A stretch of DNA of 64,000 nt from Bdellovibrio bacteriovorus str. Tiberius (GTDB lineage Bacteria; Bdellovibrionota; Bdellovibrionia; Bdellovibrionales; Bdellovibrionaceae). The translations under genes and the position numbers were made by a program. Location: contig NC_019567.1 of assembly GCF_000317895.1 (NCBI RefSeq), positions 2,542,001-2,606,000 of the forward strand, given 5' to 3'. Under the pieces are notes generated by a model. The model ran no database searches and was not told the DNA's origin. It saw only the letters and a program-made list of their open reading frames with translations. This document shows, piece after piece, positions 55,481 to 63,351 of the stretch (positions within the stretch are counted from its first letter, which is position 1; every line of letters starts with the position of its first letter).

Positions 55481-55603
55481 GGCTGGTCAAAAGGGTCGCA
55501 GCGCAAGGCGGAGGGGTTTCTCCGAAACGGAGGCGTGCTCCAAGCACGTCGGAGAGAAGGAGAAGCCCCGACAACGCAGTCGATGGGGCCCTTTTCACCA
55601 GCC
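55481..55603 (+). repeat. Type I structured palindromic element, copy F
   Basis: Outer stem 55481-55497 with 55587-55603 has the same C-C mismatch and U-G wobble, at corresponding positions, as the copy at 43520, but compensated base changes elsewhere. The conserved internal loop (GCAAGGCGGA at 55503, CAACGCAGT at 55572) and an 11-bp second stem (55513-55523 with 55559-55569) follow. The apical hairpin GGCGTGCT-CCA-AGCACGTC differs only in its loop. It ends 1 base from the folE stop. Confidence 0.85.
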
Positions 55604-55604
55604 G

Positions 55605-56327
55605 CTAGTATTTAGTACGGCAGTGCTCGAGGAACTCTTCTCTTGTTTCCATGCGGCTCTTGAAGTGACCGCGCAGGTCGGATGTGGATGTTGTGCTGGA
55701 GGTGTCTTCGATACCTCTCATCATTACGCAGTAGTGTTTTGCGTTGATGTGGACGGCGATGTGTTCGGTGCCCAGGATGTATTGAAGGCAGTCGGCGATT
55801 TGTTTTGTCAGACGTTCCTGCACCTGAGGGCGGCGGGAGAAATACTGGACAATGCGGTTGATCTTGGACAGACCGATTACTTTTTTATTGGGGATATAGG
55901 CCACTGTTGCGAACCCGTCGATTGGCAGGAAGTGGTGTTCGCAGAAAGACAGGCAACCGATGTTTTGCACCACGATCATTTGATCGTAGTTCATTTTATT
56001 TTCGATCACGGTCATTTTTGGGAACTTCTTGGGATCCAATCCTCCGAAGACTTCGTTCACGTACATTTTAGCTACGCGCTTTGGTGTTTCGCGCAAAGAA
56101 TCATCATCCAGGTCCAAACCCAGAGTGTTCATGATGTCGGTGAATTTTTCGGTGATGCGTTCGATCTTTTCTTCGTTGGTCAGACCGTTGTGGATCATCG
56201 GTGTTGGACGGACGTTTTCCAGAATCTGTTTCACCGACGCTGACACGTCCGAGTATTGAGCTTCTGCTTTAGCTTTTACACTCTTTTTGCTGGTTTTCTG
56301 GGTGGTCTTCTTTGTTGTTTTTGCCAT
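55605..56327 (-). CDS. folE: GTP cyclohydrolase I, with lysine-rich N-terminal tail
   Basis: 240 residues. The core shows zinc and catalytic residues in [15 protein letters not shown] and KHYCVMMRG, plus [22 protein letters not shown]. It converts GTP to dihydroneopterin triphosphate, the first step to folate and related pterins. The first 25 residues or so are Lys/Thr/Ala-rich, with a histone-like composition absent from standard FolE. ATG 56327 has AGGGA 6 bases upstream; an ATG 2 codons earlier overlaps that site. The stop lies directly beside a type I palindromic element. Confidence 0.96.
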   Translation of the reverse strand: MAKTTKKTTQKTSKKSVKAKAEAQYSDVSASVKQILENVRPTPMIHNGLTNEEKIERITEKFTDIMNTLGLDLDDDSLRETPKRVAKMYVNEVFGGLDPKKFPKMTVIENKMNYDQMIVVQNIGCLSFCEHHFLPIDGFATVAYIPNKKVIGLSKINRIVQYFSRRPQVQERLTKQIADCLQYILGTEHIAVHINAKHYCVMMRGIEDTSSTTSTSDLRGHFKSRMETREEFLEHCRTKY

Positions 56328-56398
56328 CGTCATTCCCTGCTCGAAAAGCCCACTTATGCCCTAAAATCGGCAGGTTCGCAAAGCTCAAAGCCCGTAAA

Positions 56399-57076
56399 TT
56401 AGGTTTTTTGTAGATTTTGGCTGTTCAACCATTGGCGCAGCAGGTCTTTCTCTGACGAAGACAGCCCCTCAAAATGCACTCTGAGGACGTTGCCTTTCAC
56501 GTCAATGACCTTGGCTTTGCACTGAACATCGTTGATCTCTGACAGAACCATGGTGAAAACCTGATCCTTTTTGAAGGCCTCAACCTCCTCAGGGACGGAA
56601 ATACGAGCTCCCGTATAAGACAGATCCACGGTTTCACCATTTACTTTGCCATTCAAAACAACCGGGGTCACAACGACAAAACGATCCCCTGTCGGGGCAA
56701 ACCAGTTCTGACGGCGATCCAGATAAGGATAACGGAAGAATGAAAACACCGTGCCCACGATAAAGAGCACCAACAGACAATCCAGCACCCTGGCCGTGCT
56801 GATCGCCGGGTCCACCACGCCAAAGCCCTTAAACAGGCTGACCAGCGTGCTGATCACAAAGATCCCGCAAAGGATCATCCCCATAACCCAGGACAGTTTG
56901 TGGCGGATCATCAGCGTCAATCCGGCGCCAAAGACAGACACCCAACCCACCCAATTCAGCACCGCAACTCCGGTTCTTTGCATCATGATGAGGTCAAGCA
57001 CAGGTGTGAACATAAGCACAGCAGCAGCCATTTCCACTGCACGAGGACGTTCTAGAGCTGGTGATTTTGTTTCCAT
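56399..57076 (-). CDS. Membrane PilZ-domain protein (c-di-GMP effector candidate)
   Basis: 225 residues. Four predicted membrane helices fill residues 14-115 (LMFTPVLDLIMM, VLNWVGWVSVFGAGLTLMI, WVMGMILCGIFVISTLVSLF, LDCLLVLFIVGTVFSFF). A cytoplasmic PilZ domain follows, with DLSYTGARISVP (D-x-S-x-x-G) and an Arg-rich stretch YLDRRQNWF before it that could be the RxxxR-equivalent. PilZ domains bind c-di-GMP, which governs the predatory switch in Bdellovibrio (established for the genus). GCCGATAA ends 7 bases before the ATG and no ribosome-binding site is present, so the transcript may be leaderless. Confidence 0.82.
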   Translation of the reverse strand: METKSPALERPRAVEMAAAVLMFTPVLDLIMMQRTGVAVLNWVGWVSVFGAGLTLMIRHKLSWVMGMILCGIFVISTLVSLFKGFGVVDPAISTARVLDCLLVLFIVGTVFSFFRYPYLDRRQNWFAPTGDRFVVVTPVVLNGKVNGETVDLSYTGARISVPEEVEAFKKDQVFTMVLSEINDVQCKAKVIDVKGNVLRVHFEGLSSSEKDLLRQWLNSQNLQKT

Positions 57077-57083
57077 AGGAAAC

Positions 57084-57091
57084 TTATCGGC
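57084..57091 (-). promoter_or_regulatory. GCCGATAA box upstream of the PilZ gene
   Basis: GCCGATAA, identical to the E. coli sigma-28 (FliA) -10 element, ends 7 bases before ATG 57076. No TAAA-type -35 is found at the expected distance. Confidence 0.4.
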
Positions 57092-57119
57092 TAGAGCAGA
57101 GTCAGGGTATAGATTTTTA

Positions 57120-57147
57120 TTGATTATCTCGCTTCAATCCTTAGAAT
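57120..57147 (+). promoter_or_regulatory. Promoter of the haem/porin gene (predicted near-leaderless)
   Basis: TTGATT (57120-57125), 16 bases, TAGAAT (57142-57147), then 8 bases to GTG 57156, with no ribosome-binding site between. Confidence 0.5.
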
Positions 57148-57155
57148 TTCTCATT

Positions 57156-58319
57156 GTGAGACATATAAATTTTCAGCACGTCCTAATTGTCATTGCGTCC
57201 CTTATTTTGACCAGCCAGGCTCAAGCCTATCCTGATTTTATCGGGTACAGCTATTCCTCCTGCATCACCTGCCATTACAACGGTCTTGGCGGCGGAGCCC
57301 TGAATGATTACGGTCGCGCCCTGTTTGCCACCGAGATCACCTCCCGCTCTGTCTTCCCCAAGAACATGGAAGAGGAAGAAATCGCGGAAATGTCCGGCTT
57401 CCTGGGTAAAAAGAAGCTGCCTTGGTGGGTTCGTCCGGGTCTGAAATATCGCGGCCTGTGGCTGAAGATGGAGCCAGGCTCCACTGCCACCACTGAGCGC
57501 TACATCAACATGCAAAATGATGTGAATTTGAACTTCTTCCTGGACAAGAAACAGACTTATTCCATCATCACGACAGTTTCCTACACCGGTATTGAGCCCT
57601 ACTACGGCAAAACCAACACCTGGTTCATGCGCGAATACTATCTGCGCTGGAAACAAAGCAACAACTTCTGGCTGTACGTCGGCCAGATGGACAAAGCTTA
57701 TGGCATCCGCAACGTCGATCACTCGGCCGTCAGCCGTAAAGCCATCACACTGGGGCAGTTTGACCAGTCCCAAGGGGTGATCGGTCATTTCACTTATCCG
57801 GACTGGGATGTGGCTGTGAATGCCTTCTTCGGAAATGCCGCTCAGGAAGACCCGCAAAAACAAAAAGGCTTCTCTGTGGCGGGGGAATACCAGGTCTATG
57901 AAAAGTTCAAAGTCGGTGCTTCTGTACTGACGTCACAAAGTGATTTGCAACAGTGGAACCTGGCAGCCCTGACCACGCGTATGGGCCTGTCCAAGGGTTC
58001 TGCGATCATGGGTGAATTCGGTCTGCGCCAAAAGAAAGACAAAATCGCTGACTCAGAGGCCGAACTGGGCACCTATGCGATTGTTCAGACCATGGTTGAA
58101 ATCCAGCGCGGTTACAACTTCCTGTCGATCCTTGAGCACACCAAAGGTGACATCAACAAATCCTCCGCCGAAGCAATGAAGTGGAGCATGGGCGCGATGA
58201 TGTTCCCTCTGCCGCGCACCGAGCTTCGTGCGATGGCAACCAATGGAAAAACTTATTCTGACACTGGTGGCGTGGACGATGCCTGGGCTCTGCAAGGGCA
58301 GATCCATATTTCCTACTAA
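57156..58319 (+). CDS. Cyc2-like fused monohaem cytochrome c / outer-membrane porin
   Basis: 387 residues. A signal peptide ends at SQAQA, then YPDFIGYSYSSCITCHYN places one haem c motif at Cys36-Cys39-His40, followed by LNDYGRAL. The remaining 330 residues or so alternate as beta-strands with aromatic girdles, like a 14-18 strand porin, ending ...IHISY. This order (Tyr-Pro-x-Phe, C-x-x-C-H, Leu-Asn-x-x-Gly-Arg, barrel) matches the fused outer-membrane cytochromes of the Cyc2 family, which conduct electrons across the outer membrane in iron oxidisers. The start is set at GTG 57156; the frame is open far upstream but overlaps the PilZ gene. Confidence 0.7.
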   Translation: MRHINFQHVLIVIASLILTSQAQAYPDFIGYSYSSCITCHYNGLGGGALNDYGRALFATEITSRSVFPKNMEEEEIAEMSGFLGKKKLPWWVRPGLKYRGLWLKMEPGSTATTERYINMQNDVNLNFFLDKKQTYSIITTVSYTGIEPYYGKTNTWFMREYYLRWKQSNNFWLYVGQMDKAYGIRNVDHSAVSRKAITLGQFDQSQGVIGHFTYPDWDVAVNAFFGNAAQEDPQKQKGFSVAGEYQVYEKFKVGASVLTSQSDLQQWNLAALTTRMGLSKGSAIMGEFGLRQKKDKIADSEAELGTYAIVQTMVEIQRGYNFLSILEHTKGDINKSSAEAMKWSMGAMMFPLPRTELRAMATNGKTYSDTGGVDDAWALQGQIHISY

Positions 58320-58328
58320 GGGACACAT

Positions 58329-58970
58329 ATGAAAAAATGGATGTTTGTACTATTTGTCACCCTTCTAAGTCAGAACGTTCTGGCCCAGGAAGAAACTGAT
58401 TCTGAAGAAACGCCGGCGGCAGAAGCCCCTGCGGCGGCACCGGCCACAACAACGGCAAAAAAACCGGCGCGGTCCCGCCAGGACTGGGGCTTGAGCCTTT
58501 CCACTTTGCAGTGGGATGAAACCCTGCGCGTTCAAGACGGCATCACCAACACCAAGGTGCCAGCCAACTACAACGCCATCACGATCACCATCATGAAAGA
58601 AATCACCTACTATCGCTGGGGCTGGAGTGCCGGGGCCTTTATCGGTGCCGGTCGCGCCAACGGCGGATCCGATGCGGATCCTTACTTGAGCGACAAAGTG
58701 GCCTTCACCACTTACGGGATTTCCCCGCGCGTATTCTATCGCCTGTCCGGTCGAATCAATGCCGGCGTGACGGGAATGCTGTTTTATAAAAATATCGACT
58801 GGCCAAAAGAAACCACCACCCAAACCATTGATTCAGGCCGCAGCCTGAACGTCACAGGTATTGCCGACTTGAATATTCGCATGTTTCAAAAGTGGGATTT
58901 CTATACCGGGATTGGTCCTTTGACTGAAGGATCCACGCTTTGGAAAATCGGTGTGAACTACCGATTCTAA
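58329..58970 (+). CDS. Outer-membrane beta-barrel protein
   Basis: 213 residues. Signal peptide MKKWMFVLFVTLLSQNVLAQ, an acidic/Ala/Pro linker (residues 21-52), then strands that form a small barrel and end in a C-terminal Phe (WKIGVNYRF), the BAM signal. It starts 9 bases after the haem/porin gene with AAGGGA upstream, so they are one operon and may act together. No named family. Confidence 0.8.
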   Translation: MKKWMFVLFVTLLSQNVLAQEETDSEETPAAEAPAAAPATTTAKKPARSRQDWGLSLSTLQWDETLRVQDGITNTKVPANYNAITITIMKEITYYRWGWSAGAFIGAGRANGGSDADPYLSDKVAFTTYGISPRVFYRLSGRINAGVTGMLFYKNIDWPKETTTQTIDSGRSLNVTGIADLNIRMFQKWDFYTGIGPLTEGSTLWKIGVNYRF

Positions 58971-58975
58971 AAGAC

Positions 58976-59003
58976 AAAGGCCCCTTTTCAGGGGCCTTTT
59001 TTT
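58976..59003. terminator. Bidirectional terminator
   Basis: AAAGGCCCC (58976-58984) and GGGGCCTTT (58991-58999) with a T run. It lies between the convergent barrel and YceI-like genes. Confidence 0.9.
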
Positions 59004-59005
59004 AT

Positions 59006-59485
59006 TTATTTTACTGGAACCGTCACTGCCAAAGTCACTTCGTCTTCAACACCGACACCCATATAGTTGATGTCCTCGATGCCAAAGTCGCTCAGCTTCA
59101 ACTTGAATTTCGCTTTCAAGGTCTTGCCTTCGACTTTGTAAACTCCGGAAATGTCTTTTTCAATGCCACGGATTTTGATTTTGCCCGTGCCCTTGCCGCC
59201 TTTACCTTTTGCGGAAAGCAAAATGGCCTCTGGGAACTTTTCAGTCTCCAGATGTTTTTGCGTGTGCTTGTCACGCAGCTCTACGCCGGTTTTCAAAGTT
59301 TTCAGATTCACAACGATGTTTTCCGCGGAAACTTCATCACCGCTCACCACGGCCTGACCTTTAACGTCAGAAGTTTTACCTTTGAAATCCCCCATCGGAT
59401 TCAAAACCACATCCAGAACCACACTTTGCGCCATCGCTGCTGTGGAAATACCCATTGTGACAATCAATGCTGCAACAAATTTCAT
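59006..59485 (-). CDS. YceI-family periplasmic protein
   Basis: 159 residues. Signal peptide MKFVAALIVTMGISTAAMAQS, then a lipocalin-like YceI barrel (VVLNPMGDFKGKTSDVKGQ, DKHTQKHLETEKFPEAIL, LKAKFKLKLSDFGIED). YceI proteins bind polyisoprenoids such as quinone-like lipids and often lie near cytochromes, as here. ATG 59485 is preceded by GGTAGGG. An in-frame upstream start would run into the stop of the next gene. Confidence 0.87.
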   Translation of the reverse strand: MKFVAALIVTMGISTAAMAQSVVLDVVLNPMGDFKGKTSDVKGQAVVSGDEVSAENIVVNLKTLKTGVELRDKHTQKHLETEKFPEAILLSAKGKGGKGTGKIKIRGIEKDISGVYKVEGKTLKAKFKLKLSDFGIEDINYMGVGVEDEVTLAVTVPVK

Positions 59486-59537
59486 TTGCCCTACCCCTTT
59501 TACTTTTGGTGATTGTTTTAAAAACATATTAAATGAC

Positions 59538-60551
59538 TTATTCAATGCTGTTGATCCAGTCAGCCACGGCTTGAACCTCTGCCGCTGACATAGAACCCGA
59601 CGTCGGCATATTGCGGGTTCCCGGACCCACTGTTGCCCCTGACAGGCGATAGTAAAGTTTTGAACCCACCAGATCCTTGGCTTTCGCCAGGCCGCGGGAA
59701 AGAGCTTTGGTCTCTGTCAGATTGCGGAAGTCACCGTAAGTCGAGCTGTTATGACAGCTCAGACACTTGGAATCGATGACCGCTTTGGCCGCCAGGAATT
59801 TTGGATTTTCCACAGTGACTTCTTTGCCGTCGTTGATCAACGCCGGATCATAAATCACGTTTTCAATCAGATTGTTGGTCGCCACATAGCGGGACATCAC
59901 ATTCAGTTCACCCTTGCTCAGCGCAAGACCGTCAGTGTCCGAACCACCATAGACAACATATTCATAGATCTGACCGTTCGCTCCGCCCGTCGCCACACTT
60001 TTCACGGTGAAGGCAAATTCACCCGGAGTTCCGGTCTTTTGAATTTCTGCCGTCTGCACCACTCCATTCACCTGCAAGGTCATTTCGGTGGGTTTCACAC
60101 CAAAGCCTGCAGCCAGTACCATCTTGCTGCCACTGCTTGGAAGATTCACTTCCATGAAGGCGATGTTACTGGAATCCGGAGCCGCACGCACCACGCGGAT
60201 CTTACCCGCAGCGATGTTGATATAGGCGTCTTCTTGATTGGCGCCCGAAGACACCGAGAACACTTTGCCGGTCATGCTTGTATCCAAAGCCACCACGAAG
60301 GACAGCTGATTGGCCATGAAAAGGGCTTTGTTCACATAGGAAGGATTGCCAGGCTTGGACCAGAAAGAAAGTTCGGTAGAGGACAGAAGTTTTGGCAGGG
60401 ATTTTTGATCCAGGGCTTCGCGGGAATCAAAGATCCCCTGTTCGTAAAGAACCTGATCCTGCAAAGCAAAGTCGCTGCAATTCTGGAACGCCAGAATCAT
60501 TGCAAGCCCCGCACTGCCGACCACAACGGTCTTTAAAACCCCTAACTTCAT
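59538..60551 (-). CDS. Monohaem cytochrome c lipoprotein, FQNC lipobox
   Basis: 337 residues. The N-terminus is MKLGVLKTVV...ILAFQNC (Cys25). Residues 60-235 look like a LamG/concanavalin-type beta-sandwich. At the C-terminus SKCLSCHNSSTYGDF (haem His267) and MPTSGSMSAAEVQAVADWI form a class I cytochrome c with a candidate Met ligand. ATG 60551 has GGGGGA upstream, and GCCGATAA is 30 bases upstream. It is the last gene of a cytochrome/DUF1501 operon. Confidence 0.82.
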   Translation of the reverse strand: MKLGVLKTVVVGSAGLAMILAFQNCSDFALQDQVLYEQGIFDSREALDQKSLPKLLSSTELSFWSKPGNPSYVNKALFMANQLSFVVALDTSMTGKVFSVSSGANQEDAYINIAAGKIRVVRAAPDSSNIAFMEVNLPSSGSKMVLAAGFGVKPTEMTLQVNGVVQTAEIQKTGTPGEFAFTVKSVATGGANGQIYEYVVYGGSDTDGLALSKGELNVMSRYVATNNLIENVIYDPALINDGKEVTVENPKFLAAKAVIDSKCLSCHNSSTYGDFRNLTETKALSRGLAKAKDLVGSKLYYRLSGATVGPGTRNMPTSGSMSAAEVQAVADWINSIE

Positions 60552-60580
60552 TCGAAATCCCCCAAAAACATACAGAACTC

Positions 60581-60588
60581 TTATCGGC
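60581..60588 (-). promoter_or_regulatory. GCCGATAA box upstream of the 59538 cytochrome gene
   Basis: Minus-strand GCCGATAA, 30 bases before ATG 60551. The same octamer occurs before the PilZ gene and before the RCC1 gene (16018-16011). A matching -35 is not visible. Confidence 0.3.
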
Positions 60589-60643
60589 ACCAAACACAAA
60601 GAACCCAAGGCCTTCGTGTTTGGTCCACTGTCTCAATATGAGA

Positions 60644-61903
60644 CTATTGCGGCATCCCCAGGTCCACCCATTTCTGAACGATGGCCTTCATCTGCGAAGA
60701 CATCAATCCAGAACGTGGCATCGGAGAGTTCGCATCATTGATACGCTTGATAATCACACCGGCCTTGGCCTTGGAAGCTGCATAGTTGCTAAGGTCCAGA
60801 CCCCCGTCTGCTCCAGCACCCGAGTGACAGCTTAAACACTGTGTTTTAAACACATTCACCTTTGCATCGGAACCAACCAGCATCGCGAATGTCACATTCG
60901 GCGGAGCCTCATCAACTGGCGCCACTTCGGTGGAACCGGTTCCGCAAGTCGCCGTGCTTTCAGCCTTTTCAATGGACGTGAACTGCAAAGCGAACTTGTC
61001 CGTTGTTTTGGTTGTCGACATCACCAAAAGCTGGGCATTTCCGACCGGAGCCAGTGCCAGCGGAGTGCCCGGGCAAACCACCGCATTGATATTGCGATAG
61101 ACCGTGGCAGAATCCAGCATCTTGTCATTCACATAGAAGAACAGACCTTTTACACGGTACTTGGCTGTGCCCGAAGTGATGGACATGGTCGGTGCGCGCG
61201 CGGCATATCCGACTTCAACCCCACCGACTTTTGCCACTTGGAATTCCACCGACATTTTCAAAGGGAATGTCGTGGCTTTTGCCGGCAGGTCCGCAGCCGT
61301 GCTGTAGTTCCATTCAATTTTCGTCCACGTGGCCGAATTGGCTTTGCTGTTCACAATCGTCGCGTTGGTTTTATTGGCTGTCACCACGGACTTATCAACG
61401 CCGTCATCACCCTTACAAGTCAAATAAGCGGCCTGGGCAGAAACCCATTCGGCTTTCAGACTGGACACAGCCCCATTATGATGGGCCCCAGTGTATGGCG
61501 GGTTGTGCGCTGGATTGATCGCATTGTCAGAAATAGCCTGATAGCCTTTGTCTTTGAAGACCTGATAGGACATCAAAGAGTTCTTCGAGGCAAAAGCCGG
61601 CGCTTCGTGATCACCGTTATGGCAACCCGCGCAGTTGTTTTTCAGAAATGTGTAATAGCCGGAGCCGAACTTGGCATAAAGCTGATCTTCACACAGGTCC
61701 CCTGTGCTCTGCTCACCTTCGTCCACTTCTTCTTCCGTGGATCCACCCGACAAATCCGAGCTGCCCTGATTGATCAGCTTCACGGTTTGCGTGTCGATCT
61801 GAAAACCTTCGCCCAGACTTTGAGCGCAGTTTTGGAATGCCACAACCAGGATCAGTCCCCCGGATACGGCCCCCAGAATCTTCAAAGATTGAAGTTTCTT
61901 CAT
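60644..61903 (-). CDS. Dihaem cytochrome c lipoprotein, FQNC lipobox
   Basis: 419 residues. The signal ends VVAFQNC (Cys26), followed by a Gly/Ser/Glu linker. Haem motif one is NNCAGCHNGDHEAP and haem motif two is TQCLSCHSGAGADGG near the C-terminus, with MPRSGLMSSQMKAIV as the likely Met-ligand region. Between them is a beta-rich domain of about 200 residues (SVEFQVAKVGGVEVGY). The two haem modules flanking a beta-domain recall the planctomycete-type cytochromes that accompany DUF1501 proteins. GGGGAAG precedes ATG 61903. It follows the DUF1501 gene after 10 bases. Confidence 0.83.
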   Translation of the reverse strand: MKKLQSLKILGAVSGGLILVVAFQNCAQSLGEGFQIDTQTVKLINQGSSDLSGGSTEEEVDEGEQSTGDLCEDQLYAKFGSGYYTFLKNNCAGCHNGDHEAPAFASKNSLMSYQVFKDKGYQAISDNAINPAHNPPYTGAHHNGAVSSLKAEWVSAQAAYLTCKGDDGVDKSVVTANKTNATIVNSKANSATWTKIEWNYSTAADLPAKATTFPLKMSVEFQVAKVGGVEVGYAARAPTMSITSGTAKYRVKGLFFYVNDKMLDSATVYRNINAVVCPGTPLALAPVGNAQLLVMSTTKTTDKFALQFTSIEKAESTATCGTGSTEVAPVDEAPPNVTFAMLVGSDAKVNVFKTQCLSCHSGAGADGGLDLSNYAASKAKAGVIIKRINDANSPMPRSGLMSSQMKAIVQKWVDLGMPQ

Positions 61904-61913
61904 TCGCTTCCCC

Positions 61914-63326
61914 TTAAGCTACGTGAAGTTTAACAACTTTTTCCACGTCGTCCGCCTGTAAGGTGGCCGGCGCAAGTTGTTTGAACAGCCCCATCTTGTA
62001 ATTCAAATTCAAATAGTTCGCCAGAATCGCCGCCGCCACATAGTCCGGACGGGATCCCACCAGCGTGGATGTATCCACACTCTGATCCGTCAGGTAATGA
62101 CCGATCTGAGTACCACTGGAAGTCACTTTGCCCTTTGGATCAAAAGCAATAATGAACTGCAACGAAGACGAATAGTCACTGGACCAGATGCTGGAAGAAG
62201 TGTCAGACACTTCCGAAGAACAAGCTCCATCAGTGGTCACCATAATGAACAATGGTTTTTTCATCTGACTGGCAAGTTCCAGCATGTTACCGATCTGCAC
62301 ACCCGCAGCGAAGTCTTTCGCATCGGCAGCAGTACGCACACCCGGAGAATGATAGTCATAACCACCCAGCGTGATACGACCGTGGGCGATATTGCCATTC
62401 AATGCATTGTACACCACACCCGCCGTCACCGCTGTTGCGTTGTTGGCTGCTGTTGCCGTATTGATTTTATAAACATTTTGCACAATGGTGTCTTTGCGTG
62501 GATCCACGCCGGAAGCACCACCGGCCGCGATAATATCACCGGACTTCACACCGGCTTCCTGCAAGGCCAGCTTCAAACCGTCATTTTTGGAATTCAGTTT
62601 TGCAACCTGGGACTTGGTCATTTTAGCAACGAAAGAAGCCAGAGTTCTTTTTTGTTTGGCATTCAAAATACCGTTGTCTGCCAAAGTACTGGAATAATTC
62701 AAAGCACCGAACATGTTGTCCAGACTTGCCAGCTCCAGGGAAGAATTGGGAGCTGAAAACACCGGACGGATATTTTCAGCGGTAGAGCCCTGATGCACAC
62801 CCGGCAAAACCTTGCCGATCAGACCTGCTCTTTCCAATGGACCGGAAAGATCATAGAACGGACGAAGAGCGGCCTGACCGTTGGTGTCGTTGGCCGTGTC
62901 CGTGCAAAGAGCCACAAGACGGGCTTTACCCAAAGTCGCAGCACTGGCCACAGACTTGATACCTTTATGCAATTGGGAGCTGGAGGCAAAGTCTGCGCCC
63001 ATCACTTTTTCAGTGGCAAAGCCGGATTTACCCAGACCCAGCTTGGTGTAAGCACCCAGCAGATTGTTGCCTTTGTCTTTCACGACAAAGTTTCCGTGCA
63101 GGGCTGCGCCACCACTCAGACTTAATGTGACAAACGGAATCATCGGGTCGCCTTCGGCCGCTACGGCCTTACTTCCCATGGTCAGAATAGAAGTCACCGC
63201 CCCGGGCACCGCCATGCGGGCCGCGAAGGAGATCACACCTGTTTCAAGCAATTCACGGCGTGAAAGCTTCAGGCTGGAAACGTCGGTTTTTTCATCCAGG
63301 ACTTTTTGCAGTTTATCGTTTTTCAT
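61914..63326 (-). CDS. DUF1501 family protein, Tat-exported
   Basis: 470 residues. Twin-arginine motif SRRELLETG (Arg23-Arg24), with a hydrophobic stretch ending around AVAAEGDP, shows export of a folded protein. The core has features of the DUF1501 family in the alkaline-phosphatase/sulphatase superfamily: FVTLSLSGGAALHGNF at the start, ITLGGYDYHSPG and FIMVTTDGACSSE later. In other phyla DUF1501 genes pair with cytochromes carrying DUF1585/1587/1592. ATG 63326 has a run of six G upstream. The FQNC lipoprotein gene is 25 bases upstream and the dihaem gene 10 bases downstream. Confidence 0.85.
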   Translation of the reverse strand: MKNDKLQKVLDEKTDVSSLKLSRRELLETGVISFAARMAVPGAVTSILTMGSKAVAAEGDPMIPFVTLSLSGGAALHGNFVVKDKGNNLLGAYTKLGLGKSGFATEKVMGADFASSSQLHKGIKSVASAATLGKARLVALCTDTANDTNGQAALRPFYDLSGPLERAGLIGKVLPGVHQGSTAENIRPVFSAPNSSLELASLDNMFGALNYSSTLADNGILNAKQKRTLASFVAKMTKSQVAKLNSKNDGLKLALQEAGVKSGDIIAAGGASGVDPRKDTIVQNVYKINTATAANNATAVTAGVVYNALNGNIAHGRITLGGYDYHSPGVRTAADAKDFAAGVQIGNMLELASQMKKPLFIMVTTDGACSSEVSDTSSSIWSSDYSSSLQFIIAFDPKGKVTSSGTQIGHYLTDQSVDTSTLVGSRPDYVAAAILANYLNLNYKMGLFKQLAPATLQADDVEKVVKLHVA

Positions 63327-63351
63327 TTTCCCCCCAAATCCCCATTGTCCG

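Noticed and set aside
9039-55603. CRISPR array or integron attC sites among the palindromes
   Set aside because: Copies are kilobases apart, not tandem, have no equal spacers, and no cas or integrase gene is present.
43520-55603. Type I elements as simple terminators only
   Set aside because: The A- and T-runs of the outer stem could terminate transcription, but the conserved internal loop and apical hairpin are not needed for that, and a standard terminator already precedes the copies at 43520 and 55481.
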